DNA of 64,000 nucleotides from Streptomyces mirabilis (lineage in GTDB: Bacteria > Actinomycetota > Actinomycetes > Streptomycetales > Streptomycetaceae), in assembly GCF_039503195.1 (NCBI RefSeq), contig NZ_JBCJKP010000001.1, positions 1,984,001 through 2,048,000 on the forward strand. The letters run 5' to 3'. How positions within the stretch are numbered: position 1 is the first letter of the stretch; the number at the start of each line of letters is the position of its first letter. Positions 20,459 through 29,548 of the stretch are shown one piece after another. The notes beneath the pieces were generated by a model. It was given only the letters and a program-made list of their open reading frames with translations, had not been told where the DNA came from and ran no database searches. Made by a program: the position numbers and the translations under genes.

Positions 20459-20655
20459 CACTGAGCCTGGGAACGCTCACAAGCCCCCGAACTCGAGAAC
20501 GAGAGCGGGAACGGGAACGGGCGAGCGAACCCCACCGCGCCCGCGCCCGCCCTCCTCCCGCCCTGCACTCGCACCGCACCCACACCCACACCCACACCCG
20601 CACCTCGCCCCGCCGAAGCCGACGCCCTCCCCCAACCCGGACCGGAGAAGTCCCG

Positions 20656-23034
20656 ATGTCGCATCTCCTGCGCGTCCCCGCGCCCCCCGCACCGCCACTG
20701 ACCGGCCATCTCCCCTTCACCGACGCCCCGGGGGCGCCCGACCCCATCGAGGTGACCAGCCGCTACCTCACGCGCGGCGGCCGTCCCTGGTTCCCGGTCT
20801 CCGGCGAGTTCCACTACGCGCGCTACCCGGCCCGGGACTGGGAGGAGGAGCTGCTGAAGATGAAGGCCGGCGGGGTCACCGTCGTCGCCAGTTACGTCAT
20901 CTGGATCCACCACGAGGAGATCGAGGGCCGCGTCCGCTTCGACGGCGACCGCGATCTGCGGCGCTTCGCCGAGTTGTGCGCCCGGCACGGCCTGGACTTC
21001 ATCCCGCGCATCGGCCCCTGGTGCCACGCGGAGGTCCGCAACGGCGGCTTCCCGGACTGGCTGCTCGCCCGCACCCGCGCGCCCCGCACCGACGACCCCG
21101 CCTATCTGGAGCCCGTACGCGGCTGGTTCACGGCGATCGCGCGACAGCTGCGCGGACTGGACCGGGCGCACGGCGGTCCGATCGTCGCGATCCAGATCGA
21201 GAACGAGCTCTACGACCAGCCCGGCCACCTCCTCACCCTGAAGCGGATGGCCCAGGAGGCGGGTCTGAGCGCGCCACTGTGGACGTCCACGGCGTGGGGC
21301 GGGGTCCGACTGCCGTCGGACGAACTGCTCCCGCTGTACGGCGGCTACACCGAGACGTTCTGGACCGAGGCGGACGGCGGCTGGCCCGACACCTGCCGCA
21401 AGCACTTCTTCTTCACCCATCAGCGCGACGACGAGGGCATCGGCGCCGACCTGCGCCCGACGACCGTACGCGGCGGCGACCCCACGCCCACGGACCGCTT
21501 TCCCTGGGCCACCTGCGAGCTCGGCGGCGGCATGGCCGTCGCCTACCACCGCAGGCCACGCGTCGAGCCCGACGACATCGGGGCGCTCGGCCTCACCAAG
21601 ATCGGCTGCGGTTCGGTCTGGCAGGGCTACTACATGTTCCACGGCGGCACGAACCCGGCAGGTGAACTCACCACGCTCCAGGAGTCCCACGCCACCGGCT
21701 ACCCCAACGACCTGCCCGTCCTCACCTACGACTTCCAGGCGCCGCTGGGCGAGTACGGCCAGGTCCGGCCCTCGTACCACGCACTGCGCCTCCAGCACCT
21801 GCTGCTGGCCGACTTCGGCGACGTGATCGCACCCATGGAGTCCGTCCTGCCCGAGCGGCAGCCCGCCTCCCAGTCCGACCGGGACACCCTGCGCTGGGCC
21901 GTGCGCGGTGACGGCGCCTCAGGCTTCCTGTTCGTCAACAACCACCAGCCGCACGAACCGCTGCCGGCCCACCCGGGCACGACCTTCACGGTCGAGTTCC
22001 CCGACGCTCCCGCCCTGACGTTGCCCAGCGCCCCGGTCACCGTCCCGACCGGCGCGTACTTCTGCTGGCCGCTGCGTCTGGACATCGCCGGTCTGCGGCT
22101 CGACTGGGCCACCGCCCAGCCGGTGTGCCGGGTCCAGGACGACGGACGTACGGTCCTGGTACTGGCCGCCATCGATGGCGTTCCGGTCGAACTCGCCCTG
22201 GACGCGGGCACGGTCGCGTCCGTCGACACACCCTCCGGGGCCGTCGACAAGACCGACGGCCGTGTTCTGATCACCGGTCTGCGTCCCGGCACCGACGCCC
22301 TCGTCCAGGTGAGGACCGCGGACGGGAACGACATGGGCCTGCTCGTCCTCGACGCCACCACCGCGCGCACGGCCTACCGGGGGACGGCGTGGGGCGCCGA
22401 GCGGCTGGTCCTCTCCCCGGACAGTGTCGTTTTCGACCAGGACGAACTCCGCGTGCACAGCTCCGCGTCGCGCCCCTCCTTCGCCGTACTGCCCACGCCC
22501 GCACGGCCGTTGACGGTGACCGGGGCACCCCTGTCGGCGACGGCCGACGGCGTGTTCACCCGCTGGACGACCGAGGAATGGGCCGACGGGGACATCCCGC
22601 CCGCCGCCACCCTCGTGCGCCCCGCGGGCCCGCCGCCCACGACCACGACCGGTCCCCTGGGCCGGGCGAGCGCCCCGGCGGACGAACACTTCGCCGCCTC
22701 CGCCGCCGAGTACCACGTCAAGCTGCCGGACGACCTCCCGCACCGGCCGTCCGGCACCGTCCTGCGCGTCCACTGGACCGGCGACGTGGCCCGCGCGTAC
22801 GTCGGAGACACCCTCGTCGCCGACCAGTTCTTCTCCGGGCGCGTCTGGGACATCGGCCTGGACCGGCTCCCCGCCGCGGCCCCGCGCAACCATGGGCTGC
22901 GGCTGCTGTTCCTGCCCCTCGCCTCCGACGCTGCGGTGTATCTGCCCGAGCGGGCGGGCGACGTCACGGGACGGGCGGCGGTGTGGCGCGTCGAGTGGGG
23001 GACCAGCCGCGCCTGGGCGGTCCGGGCGGGCTGA
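20656..23034 (+). CDS. GH35 beta-galactosidase
   Basis: 792-residue GH35 glycosidase. GEFHYARYPARDWEEELLKM and GGVTVVASYVIWIHHEE open the TIM barrel. The acid/base Glu lies in IVAIQIENELYDQ (NE) and the nucleophile Glu in FPWATCELGGGMAV; QGYYMFHGGTNPAG is the conserved loop closing the barrel. The C-terminal half is built of beta-domains (WTGDVARAYVGDTLVADQFF is a jelly-roll strand). No signal peptide is seen, so it may act in the cytosol on imported beta-galactosides. Start ATG 20656 follows GGAGAAG. LacI-type operator upstream; LacI gene 91 bases downstream. Confidence 0.93.
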   Translation: MSHLLRVPAPPAPPLTGHLPFTDAPGAPDPIEVTSRYLTRGGRPWFPVSGEFHYARYPARDWEEELLKMKAGGVTVVASYVIWIHHEEIEGRVRFDGDRDLRRFAELCARHGLDFIPRIGPWCHAEVRNGGFPDWLLARTRAPRTDDPAYLEPVRGWFTAIARQLRGLDRAHGGPIVAIQIENELYDQPGHLLTLKRMAQEAGLSAPLWTSTAWGGVRLPSDELLPLYGGYTETFWTEADGGWPDTCRKHFFFTHQRDDEGIGADLRPTTVRGGDPTPTDRFPWATCELGGGMAVAYHRRPRVEPDDIGALGLTKIGCGSVWQGYYMFHGGTNPAGELTTLQESHATGYPNDLPVLTYDFQAPLGEYGQVRPSYHALRLQHLLLADFGDVIAPMESVLPERQPASQSDRDTLRWAVRGDGASGFLFVNNHQPHEPLPAHPGTTFTVEFPDAPALTLPSAPVTVPTGAYFCWPLRLDIAGLRLDWATAQPVCRVQDDGRTVLVLAAIDGVPVELALDAGTVASVDTPSGAVDKTDGRVLITGLRPGTDALVQVRTADGNDMGLLVLDATTARTAYRGTAWGAERLVLSPDSVVFDQDELRVHSSASRPSFAVLPTPARPLTVTGAPLSATADGVFTRWTTEEWADGDIPPAATLVRPAGPPPTTTTGPLGRASAPADEHFAASAAEYHVKLPDDLPHRPSGTVLRVHWTGDVARAYVGDTLVADQFFSGRVWDIGLDRLPAAAPRNHGLRLLFLPLASDAAVYLPERAGDVTGRAAVWRVEWGTSRAWAVRAG

Positions 23035-23125
23035 CGGAGGGGAGGCGGTCCCGGCGGGCCTATCCTGTGGGCCTGCCGGGCGGATCGGGACAGACCGCCG
23101 CCGAGACGTCGGAGGAAGCGCCCCC

Positions 23126-24211
23126 ATGACCCGAGGTGCCACGGACGGCGCCGCCCCCCAGGGAACCGAGGGCCCCAAGGGACGCAGCCGGCGCAGCTTC
23201 GCGGGGGCGCGTCCGGTGATGGACGACGTGGCCCGGCTGGCCGGTGTCTCGAAACAGACGGTCTCCCGGGTGCTCAACGACAGTCCCGCGGTGCGGCCCG
23301 AGACCCGGGAGGCGGTCGTGACCGCCATGCGTACACTCGGCTACCGGCCGAGCCGCAGCGCGCGTTCCCTGGCCAGTGGCAGGACGCGGATGCTCGGGGT
23401 GATCTCGTTCGACGCGGCGCGCTACGGGCCCGCCTCCATCCTGACCGCGATCAACTCCGCGGCCCAGGAAGCCGGTTACCTGGTCAGTTCCATCGCGCTC
23501 GACACGGCCGACCAGGACACCCTGGTCCGCGCCGTGCACACGCTGTCGGCCGAGGGGGCGGACGGCCTGCTCGCCATCGCACCGCAGCGCTGGGTGGGCA
23601 GGGCCCTGGCGGAGGCGGCGCTCGACGTTCCCCTGATGGTCCTGGAGAACGACCTCGGGGACGACGCCTCCTATGTCACCGCGGACTCCCGCGACGGGGC
23701 GCGCCAAGCCACCGAGCATCTGCTGAAGCTCGGCCACGGCACGGTTCACCACATCGCGGGCCCCACGGGCTGGCTGTCCGCCGAGCGCCGATTGGACGCC
23801 TGGCGGGACACCCTTCGGGCGGCTGGGGCCGAGGTCCCCGAGCCGCTCGTCGGCGACTGGAGCGCGGACTCCGGGTACGCGCTGGGCCGCCGGCTGGCCA
23901 CGCGCCCCGAGGTGACGGCGGTGTTCGCCTCCAACGACCAGATGGCGCTCGGCGTGCTGCGCGCTCTGCACGAGGCAGGGCGGCACGTTCCGGACGACGT
24001 CAGCGTCGTCGGCTACGACGACATCCCCGAGGCCGCCCACATGCTGCCCCCGCTGACGACCGTGCGTACCGACTTCGCCGCGACAGGCCGGCGTTCGCTT
24101 CAGCTGCTGCTGTCGCGCATCGACGGTTCGGCGAAGCCCCGGATCGATCACATCGAGCCGGTCCGGCTCGTCGTACGCCGCAGCACGGGCCCCGCGCCAC
24201 GGGGGCGGTGA
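23126..24211 (+). CDS. LacI-family transcriptional repressor
   Basis: 361-residue LacI/GalR regulator. The HTH runs MDDVARLAGVSKQTVSRVLN with the hinge helix YRPSRSARSLASGRTRMLGV. The sugar-binding domain follows with QATEHLLKLGHGTVHHIAGP, VFASNDQMALGVLRALHEAG and SVVGYDDIPEAAHMLPPLTT. The N-terminus carries about 30 extra polar residues. ATG 23126 follows GGAGGAAG. Its partner is probably the GH35 gene just upstream, whose promoter has a matching palindrome. Confidence 0.92.
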   Translation: MTRGATDGAAPQGTEGPKGRSRRSFAGARPVMDDVARLAGVSKQTVSRVLNDSPAVRPETREAVVTAMRTLGYRPSRSARSLASGRTRMLGVISFDAARYGPASILTAINSAAQEAGYLVSSIALDTADQDTLVRAVHTLSAEGADGLLAIAPQRWVGRALAEAALDVPLMVLENDLGDDASYVTADSRDGARQATEHLLKLGHGTVHHIAGPTGWLSAERRLDAWRDTLRAAGAEVPEPLVGDWSADSGYALGRRLATRPEVTAVFASNDQMALGVLRALHEAGRHVPDDVSVVGYDDIPEAAHMLPPLTTVRTDFAATGRRSLQLLLSRIDGSAKPRIDHIEPVRLVVRRSTGPAPRGR

Positions 24212-24225
24212 CGCGGGGGCAACCT

Positions 24226-24243
24226 CCGGGCGGGTCCGCCCGG
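24226..24243 (+). terminator. GC-rich hairpin after the LacI gene
   Basis: CCGGGCGG and CCGCCCGG arms around a GT centre form a perfect palindrome 14 bases after the LacI stop. No U tract. Confidence 0.5.
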
Positions 24244-24332
24244 CGCCAGGGGGAGGCGTTCGGATCACCCCGGGGCCGCGGCGATCCGAACGACGTCTCC
24301 TGGGCCGAGCAGACCCGCTCCGTTCGCTCGGC

Positions 24333-24626
24333 TCAGCCGTTCGGCCGCAGGGTCCAGACGACGGTCATCTCGCCCGTGACGGCGCCGTCCGCGCGCTGGA
24401 TGGCGATGGCCACGGGGAACTCGGGGCGCTGACCCGCGTCGAGCTCGGCGACGACCTCCGCGGCCGGGCGGCCGAGGGTCGCGGTGGCCGTCACGGGGCC
24501 CATCGCGAGCTTCTTGTACGCGATCTCGGCGCTGACCGCGAGCGGCACGGCGCGCGACAGCTGCTCCCCGAACGCGGCGAGGAGGAACGCCCCGCTCGCC
24601 GACTCGCCGAGGGTGAACATCGCTCC
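24333..24626 (-). pseudogene. C-terminal half of a split hotdog thioesterase gene
   Basis: The frame runs GA-MFTLGESASGAFLLAAFG to VTGEMTVVWTLRPNG and stops. It is about 83% identical by eye to the second half of the intact PaaI/DUF4442-type hotdog protein at 60,697-61,149. Homology begins abruptly at the Gly-Ala codons (24,621-24,626); immediately upstream the frame hits a TAG. The missing first half, ending GGPHAGA, is found on the same strand at 61,298-61,477. The two halves together would give a full-length protein of about 154 residues. The catalytic-type Asp/Glu helix lies across the break, so neither half would be active. Confidence 0.85.
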
Positions 24627-24810
24627 GGGGATTCGCCCCTAACCACACGCGGGACATCGGTTCGGGTCGGGACTCGACGCTGAGCGTACGTGTTCGGGCG
24701 TTGTACGTCATGCAGAGACCGAACAAAAGGGCGACGTCATCTACGTCGATCAGCACCTCTTCTTTACGGTGCCGGTTCTAACCGCAGCAGTGCTCCAGCG
24801 GCCTCCTCGT

Positions 24811-25208
24811 TCACTGTTGGCGCTTCATCAGGGAGCGCCTGCGGTGGGCGCGGTGGAAGAAGCCGGGCCAGGCGTCGTCGATGGCGCCTTGGTCGTCGCT
24901 GCCGTAGCAACTGTGCACGGCGGTTGCGGGGAGCGTGGCGGGGCGGAGTTCCGCGAGGAGCACCGGCTTGCTGCGCGGCGAGGTGTACGTGTCGTCGCAG
25001 GTGGCGTCTTCCACGGCGCAGGAGGTGCGGGCGTCCATGCCAGGTGCGGTGTCGCCGAGGTCAGGCGCAGCAGCGGGGCGTGCGTGGGGCCGGGGCGGTG
25101 CGTGAACTCGGTGCGGATCTTGTCGAGGGCCCAGGCGGGCAGGACGGACGGGGCGTCGGGAGAGGGCTTGGTGTCGTGCGGGCCGGACAGCCAGATAGTG
25201 GTCGACAA
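24811..25208 (-). pseudogene. frameshifted fragment of a Streptomyces element-borne methyltransferase-like gene
   Basis: One frame supplies the N-terminus (STTIWLSGPHDTKPSPDAPS, then LDKIRTEFTHRPGPTHAPLL). After about 25,035 another frame continues with DDTYTSPRSKPVLLAELRPA and SCYGSDDQGAIDDAWPGFFH, ending RAHRR and a stop at 24,811. Proteins with this order occur on Streptomyces plasmids and integrative elements and are usually labelled SAM-dependent or DNA methyltransferase-like; full-length forms continue after FFHRAH. Frameshifted and truncated here, so non-functional. It is the first recognisable coding trace inside the left island edge. Confidence 0.55.
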
Positions 25209-25373
25209 GGGCGACGCGTTCGTCGTCGTACGGCTTGGTCATGGATGGGGTGCGCTGGGCGGGCCGGGCGCCGGGTCGTGCTGACACCCGTCTAAGGAGA
25301 ATTTCGGCGGCTGATCGTGCCAGCCGCAAGGCCACGGTCTTGCGCGGCAGAGACCCTGAGCGCCGGAGAAATT

Positions 25374-25574
25374 GCTGGTCAGCGGCCGATCTGCCATGAG
25401 GGGGCGCATTTGCCGGCGACGCCTCAATACGGTTCAGCCGACGCCGACGGCTTCCGGTCGGTGTCGGGCGCAGAGGACGGGTTCGCAGCAGCGCAAGCCA
25501 GTTCTCAAGAATTTCTTCGGTGAATTTCACCGCTGTCCGGGCGCGGAAGAGCTGCTGGTCGGCGGCAGATCTGC
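25374..25574 (+). repeat. two imperfect copies of a ~21-bp sequence
   Basis: GCTGGTCAGCGGCCGATCTGC (25,374 on) and a copy differing at two positions (25,554-25,574) lie 180 bases apart, directly before the HTH-like gene. The stretch 25,209-25,519 otherwise shows no gene. These may be remnants of duplicated element sequence. Confidence 0.35.
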
Positions 25575-26272
25575 GGGTCGAGTCGGCGTTCCTCACCCTG
25601 GCCGCCGCGCCGTGGCCGCTGACTCTGCCGGCCTCGCTGCTCACCAGCCCGGAGGCGGGAGCGCTGCCGGTGACCATGGTCCGTTCGCGGCTGGTCCACC
25701 CCAGCTGCACGGCTCAGGCCCGTGCTGGGGTGTGGCGTGAAGTCCTGCGCCGCCGCCAGGAGCAGGGCGAGCCGTGGGGCACCGTCGCCGTCGGCTTCAT
25801 CGTGCCCGGGTTGCGGCGTGCGCTCGCCCGGTTGCCCCGGCTGGCGGAGATCGAGGCATGCGAGCTGGAGCAGGAGGTGCTGGCGGCGGTGACCGTCGAG
25901 CTCGCGGCCCTGCCGGTGGAGGCGGAGGAGGCCGGGCTGCGGCTGGTGAGGGCTGGGGACCGGGCGGCGCACCGCCTCATCTACGCCGCACAGCGGGCGC
26001 GGCGTACGGCGACGGTGCCGCTGGACGAGAACGTGATCCCGATCCGCCAGCTCTCCCGTGGCAGCGCCGAGGTGTTCGCGGTGCTGGAGCGCGCCGTGAA
26101 CGCCGGTCTCGTCACCAAGGAAGAGGCCGAACTCATCGCGCAGACCCGGCTGGAGCGCCAGGTCATGGCCAAAGCCGCGGGCGCGGTCGGGATGAGCGTG
26201 CGCGCCGCCTTCCGCCGCCGGGCGGCGGCCGAGCAGCGGCTGGCCGCCGCGCTGGCCAAGGAGCAGTTCTGA
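25520..26272 (+). CDS. hypothetical protein with sigma-70 region 4-like C-terminus
   Basis: 250-residue protein of a type often seen on Streptomyces integrative elements and plasmids. The first two thirds are helical (VWREVLRRRQEQGEPWGTVA, LEQEVLAAVTVELAALPVEA). The last 60 residues read VTKEEAELIAQTRLERQVMA followed by KAAGAVGMSVRAAFRRRAAA, the pattern of a region 4-type HTH: a first helix, then a recognition helix. Function unknown. The start is uncertain; the first residues may be non-coding. It follows the decayed methyltransferase-like gene, and together they look like a relic of a conjugative element. Confidence 0.6.
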   Translation: MNFTAVRARKSCWSAADLRVESAFLTLAAAPWPLTLPASLLTSPEAGALPVTMVRSRLVHPSCTAQARAGVWREVLRRRQEQGEPWGTVAVGFIVPGLRRALARLPRLAEIEACELEQEVLAAVTVELAALPVEAEEAGLRLVRAGDRAAHRLIYAAQRARRTATVPLDENVIPIRQLSRGSAEVFAVLERAVNAGLVTKEEAELIAQTRLERQVMAKAAGAVGMSVRAAFRRRAAAEQRLAAALAKEQF

Positions 26273-26552
26273 AACCTGCGGTGGCACGATCGGGCGCCGA
26301 ATTTCTCCTCAGGAGAGTGAGGGCACCGGCAGCACCCAGCGTGCCGTAACCACCCTCCGGCCCTACTCGTCCCTGGGGTTCGGGCAAGGCGTCTCGTGCT
26401 GACACCCGAACCCGCCCCCTCCCGCATCAGCGGCTCGCCGCCGCGGCGGTCGAAGGAAAGGCCGAAGAAACGACACGGCCCGCCTGACAGCCCTCACCGC
26501 GGCAGAAGTCCGCAGATTCCTGGCACCTGCCGGACAAGACCAACTCTGCGAG

Positions 26553-26928
26553 TGCCGAATAATCATCTGTCCTGGTCAGGCCACTGATCAGCGATGAACC
26601 GAATCCAGCCGGCTGCCAGCGGGGCAGGCGCCGCCTTGGCATGATGATCAGCCGTGCTACTGCGCTTGGTCTACTTCGCCGTCACGAACACGGTCTCCTT
26701 GATACACCTGCCGCCGATGAGTGAGCGCGAGAAGGCGATCGAGATCCTGGTGCTGCGACACCAACTCTCTGTCCTGCAACGCCAGGCAGCCAAGTACGCG
26801 TTCACCCACGACGACCGGTTCCTGCTCGCAGGTCTGCTCCACCACCTGCCACGCCAGGTCGGGGCCCTGATCCCCACGCTCCGGCCGTGTCCGCTGATCA
26901 CGTCAGAGGCTTCGCCTGCACGGTGTCC
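26553..26928 (+). mobile_element. left end and 5' fragment of a rve-type (DDE) IS
   Basis: Starts with the IS end motif TGCCGAATAATCATC...GGTCAGG (26,553-26,580), followed at 26,654 by the transposase N-terminus (SEREKAIEILVLRHQLSVLQ), closely matching the copy at 36,998 (SDRDKDIEILALRHQLLVLQ). Similarity is lost after about 26,850 (LLAGLLHHLPR), where another IS end begins at 26,929. Inactive fragment. Confidence 0.75.
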
Positions 26929-27163
26929 TGCCGGAAACCTCATCCATGCTGGTGGTAGCGGGTGTTGGGGGGGCTTCGGGGAGGTTGGTTGTGGGCGGTG
27001 CCGCTGGGACTCTCGTCAAGCTGATGATCGCCGCGGCACGCTGCTCCACATGCTGGGCAGCCTGTACCACCGCCCACACAGTGGAGTGAGGCGGGGCAGC
27101 GACGCCCCATGAGACGGCCGGAAGACGGCGCAGAGCCTGGAGAGGCCCCCTCACACATGGTCG

Positions 27164-28090
27164 TCACGGGGTGGTCGTCGCAGTGGAACGCACACCGGCG
27201 GTCGGGGAGGCGGAGGGTGGAGGGAAACTCGGGTGCAGCGAGGGGGACAGCGGAGCCAGCGACCCGCACAGCGAGGCCGGGAAGGCGGGCTCCGCGCGCT
27301 GCACGTCCCGGCAGCCTCCGGCCGAGGTCCGGACGATCGGCGCCCAGCCCGATTTCTTCGCCCGGAAGAACCAGCGGTCGCCCAGCCGGGACGAGCAGGC
27401 GGGGTCCGTCGAGTCGCCGCAGGCCGGTCCCGTGCGCCAGGAGAAGTCCAGCACCAACCACTTCCCGTCGCACTTCTCCGAGTTCCGGTACGTGTGTTCG
27501 GGCGCGTCGACCGCCATCAACGCCTGGTCGTAGGAGGCGGCGGTGCAGCCGGTGGCCGGCGGTGTGCAGCCCAGCTTCCCGCACAACCGCAGCCCGGGCG
27601 GCTTGGCACCGTCGGCGGTGAAGCGCGTGTAGTTGTCGACGATCACGTCCCGGTCGCCCAACGGCATGGGCAGCCGGACCCTCGCCGTGGCCGTGCTCTC
27701 CTTGGTGCACCCGGAAGCCCTGTCCCCGGACGGCGAGGTGAAGGTGATCTGCACCCGCACGAGGTCCGCCATCGGGTCGGTGAGCACCGCCTTGAGCTTG
27801 CGCACGCACGCGTGAGCGCCACTGGGCACCGGCGCGTCGAGGAGCAGCGTGCGGCGGTCGTCGCCGAGACGGGCTCCGGTGACCGCGGAGGGCTCCATCG
27901 TGGTCCAGGGGATCGGCTCGGTCGCCGCTGACGACGGTGACCTCCCGTCCCCCTGACCGGCCACCTGTGTCCCGCACGCGCCGAGGAACAGCACGGCAAC
28001 GGCACAGAGCACGGCGGCGACGGCCGCTCGACGTGTTCCACCTGATCGCAAGAGCGCTCCATCCCCCCGCACTGCACCGACGTCAGTCAC
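27164..28090 (-). CDS. putative lipoprotein of unknown function
   Basis: 308-residue secreted protein. Residues 19-40 form a lipoprotein signal (AAVLCAVAVLFLGACG) with lipobox LGAC. The mature part has several cysteines (KLGCTPPATGC, CGDSTDPACS), suggesting disulphides outside the membrane, and no domain I recognise. The start is GTG 28,090; GTG a few codons downstream is possible. It is the only intact gene between inverted IS ends. Confidence 0.65.
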   Translation of the reverse strand: MTDVGAVRGDGALLRSGGTRRAAVAAVLCAVAVLFLGACGTQVAGQGDGRSPSSAATEPIPWTTMEPSAVTGARLGDDRRTLLLDAPVPSGAHACVRKLKAVLTDPMADLVRVQITFTSPSGDRASGCTKESTATARVRLPMPLGDRDVIVDNYTRFTADGAKPPGLRLCGKLGCTPPATGCTAASYDQALMAVDAPEHTYRNSEKCDGKWLVLDFSWRTGPACGDSTDPACSSRLGDRWFFRAKKSGWAPIVRTSAGGCRDVQRAEPAFPASLCGSLAPLSPSLHPSFPPPSASPTAGVRSTATTTP

Positions 28091-28342
28091 CCCAGGCCAA
28101 TATAGGGCTGTGGCCGGGAAGGCTCACCAGGTTCGGTTGGCGTGGTGGGCCGACGGGCCAGCGCTCTGTCGTAGGCCACTTCGTGTCGTGAAGGAGCAGG
28201 CGTGACCGTAGACGCTCGTTCTGCCGCCCCCGGGGTAGGAGTGAACGCCACAGCGCGGATGCGAGGGGACACCACGGATGGCCGGAACGACCGAAGGGCG
28301 GTCCGGGGAGTCCAACTGCCGTGCAGCAAACCGGTGTTGTGA

Positions 28343-28606
28343 GTGGCGGCTAGAAGGATTGCCGTCTTGGCGGAGGAGAACTTCGACTGACGTTCTTTCC
28401 TGGTGCGGTGGAGCGAGGAGTGGGCGGACGCATGCAGTGCCGACACCTCGCGCGGCGAGCAGGACGACGAGGCCCGGTGAGCACTGCTGCACCTGGTAGA
28501 GCCAGACGAGACTCCCGCCCCCCTGTTGGCGGCTCTCCCCATCTTCGATGGCCCCGAGGACCTCAGTGAGCGCGTCGACGACTACTGGTACGGGAAATCC
28601 GCCTGA
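28343..28606 (+). pseudogene. decayed gene with two in-frame TGA codons
   Basis: One frame reads ARRIAVLAEENFD-stop-RSFLVRWSEEWADAC, then SADTSRGEQDDEAR-stop-ALLHLVEPDETPAP, and LPIFDGPEDLSERVDDYWYG to a final stop. The stops are TGA at 28,388 and 28,478. Composition and acidic C-terminus look like real protein, and single C-to-T changes of CGA would explain both stops. Unknown family. The terminal stop lies inside the IS end at 28,602. Confidence 0.4.
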
Positions 28607-28719
28607 CCTGCACGGACGGGGTTTCCAGCAGGCGCAAGCATGGGAACTCTCCACGCTGCGAAGGGTTGTCCAGTAAATGATCTTTGAGTCGCCCCAGGCA
28701 TGGCGTGTCACCCGTCGGC

Positions 28720-29490
28720 CTATCCGGCGAGGGCAAGGTTGTGCATCCGGGCGATGCCGAGCATGGCGTGGTGGACGCCGTCGCCTTTGAGGCGGCAGTC
28801 GCGGAGGATCTTCCAGGCCTTCATGCGGGCGAAGACGTGCTCGACGCGGGCCCGGACCTGCTTGTGGGACTTGTTGTGTTCTTCTTTCCAGTCCGGGAGT
28901 TCGTTCTGGCCACGCTCGCGACGGTGCGGGATGACCAGTCCGGTACCCGGGTAGCCGCCGTCGGCGATCGTGGTGGTCTTGCCGACGGCGGCCTTGGCAC
29001 CGGACTCCTCCCACGCCTTGCAGTCGTTGCGGTTTCCGGCGAGCGGCCGACCGACCACGCCGACCAGGCCAGTGTCGGCGTCGATGACGACCTGGTGGTT
29101 CGTGGAGTACCGGTAGTTCATCGACCGCTCGGCGATGGTGTGATCGCGAGTGGGGACCCACGTGCCGTCCACGATGAGCACGGTGTCCTTGGCGAACCGC
29201 GTGCGTGGCTGGAGCGCGAGCATCGGCCCGAGGTGGTCGATGATCCGGTCCGCCGCCGACTTCGAGACCCCGAACAGCGGCGCTAGCTGGCGCATCGTCA
29301 AGTTCGTGCGCCAGTACGCCGCACCCAGCAGTGCCTGATCCTCCAGCGGAAGGCTCCACGGCCGGCCCTTGCGGACCGCGTCCGCACCCTCGCGCCGCAG
29401 AACCGTCACCAGCTTCCCGAAGGCTCGGGGGCTCAGCCCGGTGAACGGGGCTATCCAGGACGGCTCCGATGCCGTGATCACACCAGCCAC
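28720..29490 (-). CDS. IS5-family transposase (DDE_Tnp_4 type)
   Basis: 256-residue single-frame transposase. N-terminal HTH region TMRQLAPLFGVSKSAADRII; catalytic DDE residues in VLIVDGTWVPT, IADGGYPGTG and RARVEHVFARMKAWKILR. Intact at the protein level. I could not identify convincing terminal repeats; ATGATCTT occurs on both flanks (about 28,675 and 29,500), but the match is short. Whether the element is complete is therefore open. Confidence 0.85.
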   Translation of the reverse strand: MAGVITASEPSWIAPFTGLSPRAFGKLVTVLRREGADAVRKGRPWSLPLEDQALLGAAYWRTNLTMRQLAPLFGVSKSAADRIIDHLGPMLALQPRTRFAKDTVLIVDGTWVPTRDHTIAERSMNYRYSTNHQVVIDADTGLVGVVGRPLAGNRNDCKAWEESGAKAAVGKTTTIADGGYPGTGLVIPHRRERGQNELPDWKEEHNKSHKQVRARVEHVFARMKAWKILRDCRLKGDGVHHAMLGIARMHNLALAG

Positions 29491-29548
29491 ACCAAGATCA
29501 TCCCAGGCCGGTTAGGGGGCCTCCTTCGAGCCGACGGACTGGAGACAG

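Larger units (their letters stand above)
26929..28630. mobile_element. IS ends in inverted orientation around a lipoprotein gene
   Basis: The left end at 26,929-26,953 (TGCCGGAAACCTCATCC...) and the inverted right end at 28,602-28,630 match at about 20 of 25 positions once one is reverse-complemented. Between them there is no transposase, only the lipoprotein gene and a decayed frame. It looks like an IS whose interior was replaced, or two IS remnants that now bracket passenger DNA. The stretch 28,091-28,342 shows no gene. Confidence 0.5.

Noticed and set aside
20571..20605. CACCCA tandem run in the GH35 leader as a regulatory array
   Set aside because: Simple low-complexity repeat with imperfect units, easily produced by slippage; the palindrome upstream is a better control site.
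28343..28606. Selenocysteine reading of the two TGA codons
   Set aside because: No SECIS-like hairpin seen after either TGA, no selenoprotein family match, and the location is IS debris; nonsense decay is simpler.
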